Positions 8,439 through 15,833 of a DNA stretch of 39,751 nucleotides are shown here, in pieces. Below the pieces are notes generated by a model that saw nothing but the letters and a program-made list of their open reading frames with translations, ran no database searches and was not told the DNA's origin. Within the stretch, counting starts at the first letter, position 1. Every line of letters starts with the position of its first letter. A program made the position numbers and the translations under genes. Source of the stretch: Christensenella sp. UBA2853 (GTDB taxonomy: Bacteria > Bacillota > Clostridia > Christensenellales > Aristaeellaceae); contig DEFL01000014.1 in NCBI GenBank assembly GCA_002350845.1, positions 1 to 39,751 of the forward strand, in the 5' to 3' direction.

Positions 8439-9032
8439 ATGGATATCGCTTTCGAGCTGATGATCAATGAGGAAATTCGCGACCGGGAAGTTCGTTTGAT
8501 TGATGAAAACGGCGAACAGCTCGGTGTGATGCTGACACAGAAGGCCCTGGAACTGGCTGAAGAGCGCGGGTATGACCTGGCGAAGATCCAGCCGACGGCC
8601 AAGCCGCCTGTGTGCAAGCTGCTGGACTACGACAAGTATCGGTATGAGCAGTCCAGGAAGGAACGCGAAAACCGCAAAAATCAGCGGGTCGTCGAAATCA
8701 AGGAAGTGCAGCTTTCTGCCACAATTGAGGAAAACGATGTGCTGACCAAGGCCAAGCAAGCCATCAAGTTCCTGAATGGCGGCGACAAAGTCAAGGTATC
8801 CATACGTTTCCGCGGCCGCCAGATTACGCACAGCGAAATCGGCACCACGGTTATGCAGGACTTCGCAGATCGTTGCAAAGACGTGAGCGTAGTGGAACGC
8901 AGACCGACGATGGACGGTCGTCACATGATTATGATCCTTGCTCCCAAATCGGCAAAGGCTTCGTTTGCTGAAAAGAAGGCAAACAGAGAGGCTGCCGATA
9001 AGGAGAAAAAGGCTTCACAGGAAGAAGCCTGA
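8439..9032 (+). CDS. infC: Translation initiation factor IF-3
   Basis: A 197-residue IF-3, which prevents premature subunit joining and proofreads the start codon. The family signature is clear: MINEEIRDREVRLIDENGEQLGVM at the N-terminus, KPPVCKLLDYDKYRYEQ in the middle, and an IF3 C-domain with SIRFRGRQ. After it there is a Lys/Glu/Ala-rich tail. The start is uncertain. ATG 8439 is only three bases from GGAGG (8431-8435). The in-frame ATC at 8445 is nine bases away and matches the position where relatives begin with Ile-x-x-Glu-Leu. It is first in the operon with rpmI and rplT. Confidence 0.95.
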   Translation: MDIAFELMINEEIRDREVRLIDENGEQLGVMLTQKALELAEERGYDLAKIQPTAKPPVCKLLDYDKYRYEQSRKERENRKNQRVVEIKEVQLSATIEENDVLTKAKQAIKFLNGGDKVKVSIRFRGRQITHSEIGTTVMQDFADRCKDVSVVERRPTMDGRHMIMILAPKSAKASFAEKKANREAADKEKKASQEEA

Positions 9033-9090
9033 GGATAATTGGAACAGTCTGCAGTAAGCTGCAGACGGACAAAGGAAGGAGGACCACCCT

Positions 9091-9291
9091 ATGCCTAAGC
9101 AGAAATCGCATCGTGGTGCTGCCAAGCGCTTCTCTTTTACCAAGACTGGTATCGTTAAGCATAAGCAGATGAATGCCAACCATCAGGTTCGGCTCAAGAC
9201 CACAAAGAGAACCCGCCATCTTCGCAGCGACGGGATTGTCGATAACAAGGAAGAAGCCCGTACTATTCGTAAGCTGCTGCCCTATAAATAA
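9091..9291 (+). CDS. rpmI: 50S ribosomal protein L35
   Basis: A 66-residue, strongly basic protein of normal L35 length. It begins MPKQKSHRGAAKRF and ends IRKLLPYK, both typical. A strong AAGGAAGGAGG site precedes the ATG. L35 is a small structural component of the large ribosomal subunit. Its place between infC and rplT is the standard bacterial order. Confidence 0.97.
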   Translation: MPKQKSHRGAAKRFSFTKTGIVKHKQMNANHQVRLKTTKRTRHLRSDGIVDNKEEARTIRKLLPYK

Positions 9292-9321
9292 GCCCTTTGG
9301 CTGGCAAGGAGGAAAAAAACC

Positions 9322-9669
9322 ATGGCACGCATTAAGAGAGCTGTCAATGCTCAGAAGAAACGCCGTAAGGTAATGAAGCTGGCAAAGGGTTACTGGGGTG
9401 CTAAGTCCAAGCAGTATCGTGCTGCTACCGAACAGGTACGCCGTTCCCTTCGCTATGCATACATCGGACGCAGACTCCGCAAGCGTGATTTCCGTCGTCT
9501 GTGGATCGTCCGTATCAACGCTGCTGCCCGCATCAATGGCATGAGCTATTCTGTTTTCATGAATGGCCTGAAGAAGAAGAACATTGATATGAACCGCAAG
9601 ATGCTCGCTGACCTGGCTGTGAATGATCCCGCCGGTTTCGCAAAGCTTGTGGAAATGGTCAAGGCGTAA
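9322..9669 (+). CDS. rplT: 50S ribosomal protein L20
   Basis: A 115-residue L20, of usual length. It has the conserved start MARIKRAVNAQKKRRKVMKLAKGYWG and the segment RDFRRLWIVRINAAAR. L20 is needed early in large-subunit assembly and, in Firmicutes, represses its own operon by binding the infC leader. AAGGAGG precedes the ATG. It is the last gene of the operon, followed at once by a terminator. Confidence 0.97.
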   Translation: MARIKRAVNAQKKRRKVMKLAKGYWGAKSKQYRAATEQVRRSLRYAYIGRRLRKRDFRRLWIVRINAAARINGMSYSVFMNGLKKKNIDMNRKMLADLAVNDPAGFAKLVEMVKA

Positions 9670-9677
9670 CATGTATT

Positions 9678-9705
9678 CGGCTGCGATGAGCAGCCGTTTT
9701 TTTTT
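9678..9705 (+). terminator. Terminator of infC-rpmI-rplT
   Basis: Stem CGGCTGC (9678-9684) / GCAGCCG (9690-9696), 5-base loop, followed by nine T (9697-9705). It starts nine bases after the rplT stop. Confidence 0.93.
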
Positions 9706-9724
9706 CATGGATGGAGGATTCGGA

Positions 9725-10375
9725 ATGATACGAGGGGTTCTTTTTGATCTGGACGGCACGCTGGTCAATACGCTCGATGACATTGCCTGCGCGATGAACC
9801 GTGCGCTTCGGCTGCACGGTTTGAAAGAATACGCGGTGAAGGATTACTGCTACATGGTCGGTAATGGGGCGCGGGTGCTGACCGACCGGGCTGTGGGCAG
9901 CAGAAAGGAACTTGCTGCGGACGTCCTGAAGGATTACCAGGCGTATTATGAAACGCATAACCAGGTCGTCTCGGCTCCGTACAGCGGGATTCCGGAACTG
10001 CTTGAAGCGCTCAGGGAGCAGGGGCTGCTCTGCATGGTCCTCTCCAATAAACCGGATGCGGATACACGCCATGTCATTGCGCACTATTTCGGTGACGGAC
10101 TGTTTACCCTTGTCCGCGGCCAGAAAGAGGGCGTGCCGCTCAAACCGGACCCTGCAGCGGCACTGGCGGAGGCCGCTGAGGCAGGTCTGAAGCCGGAAGA
10201 GATCCTGTATCTGGGGGATACGTCCGTGGATGTGACCTGCGCACGCAGGGCGGGCATGCATGCGGTCGGCGTGACCTGGGGATTCCGTGAGCGGCAGGAG
10301 CTCGAAGAGGCCGGCGCGGAGTACATCATCGACCGTCCGGAAGAAACTTTGCGTCTGATTGCAACAATCTTATGA
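9725..10375 (+). CDS. HAD-superfamily phosphatase, phosphoglycolate phosphatase-like
   Basis: A 216-residue hydrolase with all four HAD motifs: FDLDGTLVNT (nucleophile Asp and acid Asp), VLSNKPD (motif II Ser), LKPDP (motif III Lys) and LGDTSVDVTCARRAGM (motif IV Asp). The helical cap after motif I and the length fit the Gph/PGP group, which hydrolyses 2-phosphoglycolate and similar small phosphates. The exact substrate cannot be read from sequence. ATG 9725 follows GGAGG (9713-9717); upstream in-frame starts would lie in the rplT gene and its terminator. Expression must come from readthrough or an unseen promoter. Confidence 0.85.
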   Translation: MIRGVLFDLDGTLVNTLDDIACAMNRALRLHGLKEYAVKDYCYMVGNGARVLTDRAVGSRKELAADVLKDYQAYYETHNQVVSAPYSGIPELLEALREQGLLCMVLSNKPDADTRHVIAHYFGDGLFTLVRGQKEGVPLKPDPAAALAEAAEAGLKPEEILYLGDTSVDVTCARRAGMHAVGVTWGFRERQELEEAGAEYIIDRPEETLRLIATIL

Positions 10376-10379
10376 CATT

Positions 10380-10410
10380 TTGTCACAAGTGAAAGAAAAT
10401 GTGCTATGCT
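10380..10410 (+). promoter_or_regulatory. Promoter of the peptidoglycan-binding protein gene
   Basis: Extended -10 TGC-TATGCT (10402-10410) with a TTGTCA box at 10380-10385. The 19-base spacer is long. A short inverted repeat, TGAC-ATTTT-GTCA, overlaps the -35 box and the stop codon of the upstream gene; it may be chance. Confidence 0.5.
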
Positions 10411-10441
10411 ACCGTTATATCTCTGAAAGGGGGACGTCTGC

Positions 10442-12169
10442 ATGAAAAAGATTCTGGCCTGTCTGCTTGCACTTGTGGTGCTCTGCACCCTGTCATCTGC
10501 GCTGGCCATGACAGCGGCAGGCGGTCTGACCTACGGAGACAGAGGCGAAGAAGTGCTGAAGGTGCAGCAGGCACTGGATAAACTGGGATATAAAGTCGGG
10601 AAACTGGACGGCAGTTTCGGTGCCTATACAGAGAATGCGCTGCGCAAGTTCCAGAAAAAGTACGGGCTTGCCGTGGACGGCATTGCAGGCACCCGGACGC
10701 GGGAACTGCTGTATGAAAAGGCAAACCTTGCTTCGTCTTCCTCCGAACCGGTCACCGTTTCCACACCCACAGCGAGCGTGTCCACAGGGACCGTCTCCAC
10801 GGTTGTATCTCCGTCTGTCACGGCAGCTGGTTCGGACGGATCGTTCTTCGGGGGCAACTATGCGTCGATCTATCCGGGACAGAGCGGCACACGCGTGGTG
10901 CTGCTCCAGAATGCGCTGCTGCAGCTCGGGTACCCGGTGGGCAGGGTGGACGGCAAGTATGGCACGAACACCAGGAATGCGGTCCGCAGCTTCCAGAAAG
11001 CGCAGAAGCTGACCCAGGACGGCATTGCAGGGAAAAATACGCTTCAGCGCATGGAAAAGCTCAGGTCCGGCACGCAGACCACCTCCACCGGCAGCTCTGC
11101 CATTGTCATCCCGACCACCCAATCCACGGCCGTCACAGGCACCACCTATAAGGAGGGCACCCTGGCCCTGGGCATGACCGGCAGCGCGGTGACTGATCTG
11201 CAGACACAGCTGAAGACCCTTGGATACTACACCTCCGGCATTGACGGCGTGTTTGGTTCCGGCACCCAGGAGGCTGTCCGGGCTTTCCAGAAGGCATCCG
11301 GACTGACAGCGGACGGTGTCGCCGGTGTGAAAACGCAGAGCAGGATTGCGGATGCGCTGACCAAAGCGTCCACATCCACGCAGGTCTCTGTGGCCTACCG
11401 CACGCTGAAGAGCGGTTCGAGCGGCACGGATGTGACCAACCTGCAGAACGCACTCAAAAATCTCTCGTATACGGTCAATGTGACGGGAAACTATGATGCT
11501 GTGACCAAGGCGGCCGTGACGCTCTTCCAGAAGCAGAACCAGCTGACGGCGGACGGCATTGCCGGGGTCAAGACACAGACCAAACTGTACTCCGGAAGCG
11601 CTGCAAAGGCGCCGGCGACAGTGGTGAATACAAACACTTCCAATACCAGTACCAATACAAATCCCAGTGTCAGTCCCACAACGCCGCCTGCAACAACGGT
11701 GGCATCCGCAAGCACCGGCGGTCCCACCAAGAGCTCGATCCGGCTCCTGCACTGGTTCAATGATATCAAACCGTCCCTCCGCTCCGGTCAGACGATTCTG
11801 GTGTATGAGCCGGTCTCCGGGATTTCCTGGACACTGAGACTGTACTCCCTGGGCCGGCATGCGGACGCAGAACCGCTGACAGCGGATGACACGGCAAAGA
11901 TGCTCAAGGCCTTCGGCGGTCAGAACACGTGGAACCAGAAGGCCGTCTATGTCAAACTGCCGAACGGAACGTGGACGATTGGATCCACGCATGACATGCC
12001 GCACCTGAGCGGTGCGATCAGCAACAACAATTTTGAAGGCCACCTGTGCGTGCACTTCCTGAGAAATATGAGCGAGTGCGAGCAGAATGACCCGAAGTAC
12101 GGCGTGTCCAATCAGAACACGATCCGGAGCGCCTGGAAGGCACTGACAGGCGAAACGATCAGCTATTAA
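10442..12169 (+). CDS. Exported protein with four peptidoglycan-binding repeats and an unusual C-terminal domain
   Basis: A 575-residue protein. A signal peptide (ending LSSALA) is followed by four PG_binding_1 repeats at roughly residues 30-88, 140-205, 236-300 and 320-383. Each has the pattern (L/V)Q..L..LGY..G..DG.(F/Y)G..T..A(V/L)..FQK...L..DGIAG. These repeats bind cell-wall peptide or glycan. A Thr/Ser/Asn-rich linker (about 385-428) leads to a ~145-residue C-terminal domain with HDMPHLSGAISNNNFEGHL followed by CVHF. The His and Cys there recall the active site of L,D-transpeptidases, but the usual SHGC motif is absent, so I leave the function open. The GAAAGGGGG site precedes ATG 10442. 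Confidence 0.8.
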   Translation: MKKILACLLALVVLCTLSSALAMTAAGGLTYGDRGEEVLKVQQALDKLGYKVGKLDGSFGAYTENALRKFQKKYGLAVDGIAGTRTRELLYEKANLASSSSEPVTVSTPTASVSTGTVSTVVSPSVTAAGSDGSFFGGNYASIYPGQSGTRVVLLQNALLQLGYPVGRVDGKYGTNTRNAVRSFQKAQKLTQDGIAGKNTLQRMEKLRSGTQTTSTGSSAIVIPTTQSTAVTGTTYKEGTLALGMTGSAVTDLQTQLKTLGYYTSGIDGVFGSGTQEAVRAFQKASGLTADGVAGVKTQSRIADALTKASTSTQVSVAYRTLKSGSSGTDVTNLQNALKNLSYTVNVTGNYDAVTKAAVTLFQKQNQLTADGIAGVKTQTKLYSGSAAKAPATVVNTNTSNTSTNTNPSVSPTTPPATTVASASTGGPTKSSIRLLHWFNDIKPSLRSGQTILVYEPVSGISWTLRLYSLGRHADAEPLTADDTAKMLKAFGGQNTWNQKAVYVKLPNGTWTIGSTHDMPHLSGAISNNNFEGHLCVHFLRNMSECEQNDPKYGVSNQNTIRSAWKALTGETISY

Positions 12170-12176
12170 AGCATGA

Positions 12177-12216
12177 AAAAAGCCGGCTGCAGAGCAAAAT
12201 CTGCAGTCGGCTTTTT
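12177..12216. terminator. Bidirectional terminator between convergent genes
   Basis: Arms 12177-12193 and 12200-12216 pair over 17 positions with one G-T wobble, six-base loop, with A and T runs at the ends. It serves the peptidoglycan-binding protein gene on the plus strand and the three-gene minus-strand operon. Confidence 0.88.
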
Positions 12217-12225
12217 CAGGTCCGT

Positions 12226-13485
12226 TCAGGGAATGTCGAAGGTGATTTCACTGGCCAGCTGCCCATCGAGATAATAGGCCAGGGAATAGGTTCCGGAGAG
12301 TTCACCGGCGGACTGGGAGCATTCATCAAACAGCTCGGTCACATCCATATGCCAGGTATCCTCGGGCATGTATTCCGGTGCGAAGACAAACCCGCTCAGC
12401 ATGGAATAACAGCTTCCGTCGGGCGCGTAGAGCACGCAGACCAGATCAGCATAGAGTTCTTCGGTCACTTCATAGGTGCTGGTGAGCTGGAAGTAGAGCT
12501 GGAAGCCCTCGTGCGCAAACACGGAAGCATAATCCGTGACAGCGGCCAGGAGATCGGTTTCCGCAGCGGTCTGCTGATCCGGAAGGAAGGCGAGATAGGC
12601 GGCCGTGTCCTTGAAGCCGTAGCGTTCGATCCGGCCGCCGTCAGGGATCTGGACAGGCTCCAGCCCTTCCGGGAACCCGGGAATAGCGGGGTCCTCATCC
12701 TCAGAAGCGGTCTTTCTCACGCAGAACAGGTAGCTCCGGCCGGGCACGCAGATGATATCGTCCGTGCAGCCGTCCACAGAATGATAGACATAATAGCGGT
12801 TGGCGGTGTCACGCCAGTAGACATTGTAGGTGCCCTCCGCCTCTCCCGCCTCGGACCAGTCGAGGTGCACCTGGCTGCCCTGAACCGTGGCGGTGCAGGG
12901 AATAAAGGCGGTGTCCTGAGCGGACTCCGCATCCTCCTCAGAGAGCCGGGAATAGATCTCCGCACTGTCCAGCGCAAAATAGCGTCCTTCGCCTTCGCCG
13001 AGGGAGGCCGTGATCAGCCCGCACAGACTGTCATCCGCGCCGGTCAGCACGGCACCGGGCAGGAGGGAAGGAAGGGTGGTCAGCGTCGCTCCGTTGGGAT
13101 AGGTCACATAGGAGATATGCCGGCAGTCACCCTGCACGAGTGTACCGTCGGGCAGGAAACCGGTGGCAGAAATGTCCTCCGCAGTCAGCGGCCCGAGCGT
13201 GAGCGGTGTGCCGGGCACCGGGTTTTCGGTGAAAACAAGAGACAGCAGTCCGTCTGTATCGACAAAGGCTTCCAGCGGGAGTTTTTCGTCCCCCGCCGCC
13301 AGGAACAGCTGATCCTCCCGGCTGATGGGTGCCGTGGTCAGGAAAGTGTTTTCTGAACCGACCATGACGGCTGTGCCGATGACCACGCCGTCTTTTTCAA
13401 TGGCAAACACCGGAAGATCCGCGGCGCAGGCAGGCACTGCGGCAAAGAGTGCAAGCACCAGGGCGATCAGGACAAAACGTTTCAT
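12226..13485 (-). CDS. Exported protein, possible degenerate trypsin-like domain plus Fn3-like domain
   Basis: A 419-residue protein with a signal peptide (core ending PACA before ADLP). No firm family match. Residues ~25-190 have the layout of a trypsin-fold domain: VIGTAVMVGSENTFLTTAP resembles the segment that normally carries the catalytic His, and LLPGAVLTGADDSLCGLIT the region after the active Ser. His and the GxSG motif are absent, so it would be inactive. Residues ~200-265 (VQGSQVHLDWSEAGEAEGTY onward) look like a fibronectin type III domain. GGAGGTG precedes the ATG. It is the last gene of the minus-strand operon, 26 bases after the phosphoesterase gene. The fold assignment is an inference. 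Confidence 0.6.
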   Translation of the reverse strand: MKRFVLIALVLALFAAVPACAADLPVFAIEKDGVVIGTAVMVGSENTFLTTAPISREDQLFLAAGDEKLPLEAFVDTDGLLSLVFTENPVPGTPLTLGPLTAEDISATGFLPDGTLVQGDCRHISYVTYPNGATLTTLPSLLPGAVLTGADDSLCGLITASLGEGEGRYFALDSAEIYSRLSEEDAESAQDTAFIPCTATVQGSQVHLDWSEAGEAEGTYNVYWRDTANRYYVYHSVDGCTDDIICVPGRSYLFCVRKTASEDEDPAIPGFPEGLEPVQIPDGGRIERYGFKDTAAYLAFLPDQQTAAETDLLAAVTDYASVFAHEGFQLYFQLTSTYEVTEELYADLVCVLYAPDGSCYSMLSGFVFAPEYMPEDTWHMDVTELFDECSQSAGELSGTYSLAYYLDGQLASEITFDIP

Positions 13486-13511
13486 ACAGACACCTCCGTT
13501 TGATACCCGGC

Positions 13512-14207
13512 TTATCTTGAATAGATCCCGGTCAGGACCTCGCGGATATAGGCTTCCTTTCGCGGAAGCCCGGGATCGCGCCGCGCGATGTCGGCGGCGG
13601 CCTCATTGTCATAGGGAACACAGATCACTGTGCAGAACAGCGGCTTCTTTTCCTCTCCGGGCGTGCCCTCCAGAAGGACCGCATGCGCATTGGGAATGCC
13701 CATGCTGTTGCCGACACTGCCTGTATTGATCAGGTAGCCGCCGGAGAGTGTGCGGAAAAAGGGACGGTGGCTGTCGGCGAAGATCGCGCCGCCGAAGTCT
13801 CCGCGCTCGGTGTGAAACACCGCTTCGAGAAGGGCTTTATCGGAGTCGGACTGGAGCAGGTCTGTGACCGGACGCCCGTGAAAGAGGCGGAAGCGTATGC
13901 CGGAGAGCATGAGCTCCGCTTCGGAAGGAAGCGCGCTGAGCCACTGCATGCGCTCGGGACCGAGCTGATTCCAGAAGTATTCGTCGGCCGGGAACGCCTT
14001 GTCGGCAATACCGTAGTCCCAGTTGCCGCCGATAAAATGACGGCAGTGTTCGCGGACCCAGTCGCAGGTTTCGTCGCTCTGCGGTCCTTTGCCGACCGCA
14101 TCCCCGAGAAACCAGATATCATCAGGCGAGATCTCGTGAATGACGTTTTCCAGTGCACGGGCTGCCACCATGTTGCCGTGCAGATCGCCGAGAAAGAGAA
14201 TGCGCAT
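13512..14207 (-). CDS. Metallophosphoesterase (calcineurin-like superfamily)
   Basis: A 231-residue protein with the metal-binding motifs of the superfamily: GDLHGN (residues 7-12), FLGDAVGKGP, GNWD, and a later FADSHRPF and INTGSVGN. Such small cytosolic enzymes hydrolyse phosphodiesters or phosphomonoesters using two metal ions; the substrate is unknown. The start lies inside the end of the upstream MATE gene, overlapping by 86 bases in another frame. An AAGGAGGG site five to six bases before ATG 14207 supports it. The overlap suggests translational coupling. Confidence 0.85.
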   Translation of the reverse strand: MRILFLGDLHGNMVAARALENVIHEISPDDIWFLGDAVGKGPQSDETCDWVREHCRHFIGGNWDYGIADKAFPADEYFWNQLGPERMQWLSALPSEAELMLSGIRFRLFHGRPVTDLLQSDSDKALLEAVFHTERGDFGGAIFADSHRPFFRTLSGGYLINTGSVGNSMGIPNAHAVLLEGTPGEEKKPLFCTVICVPYDNEAAADIARRDPGLPRKEAYIREVLTGIYSR

Positions 14208-15606
14208 GTTGACCCTCCTTGCGCAGGCGGTACTTCCGGATCGACAGTGCCGGCACGTGCAGACGCTGGCTCAGAGAGCGGATGACCTGGAAATAACAGG
14301 GGAAGAGGAAGAGGTCGGCCAGAACCCAGGCCGCCGGATTGGACAGGGACGCCCCTGTAAACCCGAGCGCAGGCACCAGGAACAGGGCAACCAGTGTGCG
14401 TGCGATCATTTCAAAGACGCCGGCCAGCATGGCCACCTTGGTATAGCCCATCCCCTGAATGGAGAAGCGCAGCACATTGACAAACATCAGCGGGATGTAG
14501 AACAGGCCGTTATAGCGGATATACGCCACCGCCATCCGCATGACTTCCGGCTCAGCGGCAGCATCCACAAAGATGGAGAGCAGCACCGGCGCGAACAGGA
14601 CAATGACGAGCAGGGCGAGGATGCTGTAGAGGATGCCAATCATGCTCGCGGCGCGGACACCCTTCTGAATGCGGATGACCTCCCTGGCGCCCATGTTCTG
14701 TCCGCAATAGGTCGCCATGGTGGTGGCCAGGGCATCAAACACACAGCAGAAGAACATGCTCAGCTTTCCGCCCGCAGCGACAGCAGCCACGGCACTGACA
14801 CCCAGGCCGTTGACGGACCACTGCACCACGATGGAACCGATGGCCGTGATGGAATACTGCAGGCCCATCGGAAGCCCGACCAGCATCAGCCTGCGCATGA
14901 GTACGAAGTCCGGCTTTCTGTCTTCCGCGGAAAGGCGGAGAACAGGGAAGCGGCGGATCATGACCAGCACGCATCCGACACCGGAAACCAGCTGGGAGAT
15001 CAGCGTGGCCACGGCGGCACCGGCGACATCCATGTGAACGTAGAGGATGAGTACCAGGTCCAGCACCACATTGACCAGGGATGCGAGAATCAGGAAATAG
15101 ACCGGTGTTTTGCTGTCACCGAGCGAGCGGAGAATGCCGCTGGCCATGTTGTAGAGCACGGTGACCGGGATGCCCATGAAAATGATGCGGATATAGGAGA
15201 CGGAAGAATCGATGATTTCCTCCGGTGTGTTCATAAGGCGGAGCATCCAGGGGCATGCGAGGCTGGTGATGATGGCGACGACAATGGAGAGCGCCGCGCT
15301 CAGATAGATGGAGGCGGAGACATACTTCCGCATGCCGGCCTCATCGCGCGCACCGAAGGCCTGGGCGATGGGAATGGAAAAGCCGGCGCACGCACCCTGA
15401 ACAAAGCCAAGGACGAGGAAGTTGATCGAGCCGGTATCACCGACGGCGGCCAGCTTGGCGGCGCCGAGCACCTTGCCGACAATGGCGGTATCGACAAAAC
15501 TGTAGAACTGTTGAAACAAAAACCCGAACAGCAGGGGCGAGGCAAAAGACAGGATCAGCCGCAGGGGACTGCCCTGGGTCAGGTTTCTGGTGGCTGTACG
15601 CGACAT
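14122..15606 (-). CDS. MATE-family multidrug/cation efflux transporter
   Basis: A 494-residue membrane protein with about twelve hydrophobic helices. It has MATE features: NLTQGSPLRLILSFASPLLFGFLFQQFYSFVDTAIVG at the start of helix 1 and 2, and RGxGDSKTP-like SLGDSKTPVYF in the middle. MATE proteins export drugs or metabolites using a Na+ or H+ gradient. The last ~30 residues are basic and lack family character, because they share DNA with the phosphoesterase start. AAAGGA lies about eight bases before ATG 15606. It is the first gene of a three-gene minus-strand operon. Confidence 0.92.
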   Translation of the reverse strand: MSRTATRNLTQGSPLRLILSFASPLLFGFLFQQFYSFVDTAIVGKVLGAAKLAAVGDTGSINFLVLGFVQGACAGFSIPIAQAFGARDEAGMRKYVSASIYLSAALSIVVAIITSLACPWMLRLMNTPEEIIDSSVSYIRIIFMGIPVTVLYNMASGILRSLGDSKTPVYFLILASLVNVVLDLVLILYVHMDVAGAAVATLISQLVSGVGCVLVMIRRFPVLRLSAEDRKPDFVLMRRLMLVGLPMGLQYSITAIGSIVVQWSVNGLGVSAVAAVAAGGKLSMFFCCVFDALATTMATYCGQNMGAREVIRIQKGVRAASMIGILYSILALLVIVLFAPVLLSIFVDAAAEPEVMRMAVAYIRYNGLFYIPLMFVNVLRFSIQGMGYTKVAMLAGVFEMIARTLVALFLVPALGFTGASLSNPAAWVLADLFLFPCYFQVIRSLSQRLHVPALSIRKYRLRKEGQHAHSLSRRSARQHGGSPCTGKRHSRDLA

Positions 15607-15662
15607 AGATGTATCCTTTCAGTCAAGCAAGATTGCCTTTGCGCCGTGCAGGCGCGAGGTGA

Positions 15663-15691
15663 GTTGTAGCACAAAGCCGGAAAGGATACAA
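15663..15691 (-). promoter_or_regulatory. Promoter of the minus-strand MATE operon, within an inverted repeat
   Basis: On the minus strand: TTGTAT (15691-15686), a 17-base spacer and an extended -10, TGC-TACAAC (-10 box 15668-15663). The -35 box overlaps one arm of an 11-bp inverted repeat (15680-15690 and 15610-15620); the other arm covers the ribosome binding site. Confidence 0.5.
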
Positions 15692-15768
15692 GAACCTAGT
15701 TTCGGAAGCGGAAATACCAGATTGTACAACAAAGAAAAGCAGTTCGATAAAAACCCGTTTTTTCCTGC

Positions 15769-15798
15769 AAAAAAAGGCTCTGCCGGGAGGGCAGAGCC
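15769..15798 (-). terminator. Terminator of the membrane-anchored repeat protein gene
   Basis: Stem GGCTCTGCC / GGCAGAGCC (15776-15784 and 15790-15798), 5-base loop. On the minus strand the stem is followed by seven T (15775-15769). It lies 36 bases past the stop at 15834 and separates this gene from the MATE operon. Confidence 0.9.
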
Positions 15799-15833
15799 GT
15801 GAAAATATCAGGGAACGGATTGTAAAATTTGCA

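Noticed and set aside
10493..12055. 520-codon minus-strand frame opposite the peptidoglycan-binding protein
   Set aside because: Arg, Cys and His-rich with no family likeness; the plus strand encodes clear repeats.
14140..15669. 509-codon plus-strand frame opposite the MATE gene
   Set aside because: Very rich in Gly, His, Asp and Glu with no recognisable domain; the minus strand encodes a clear MATE transporter.
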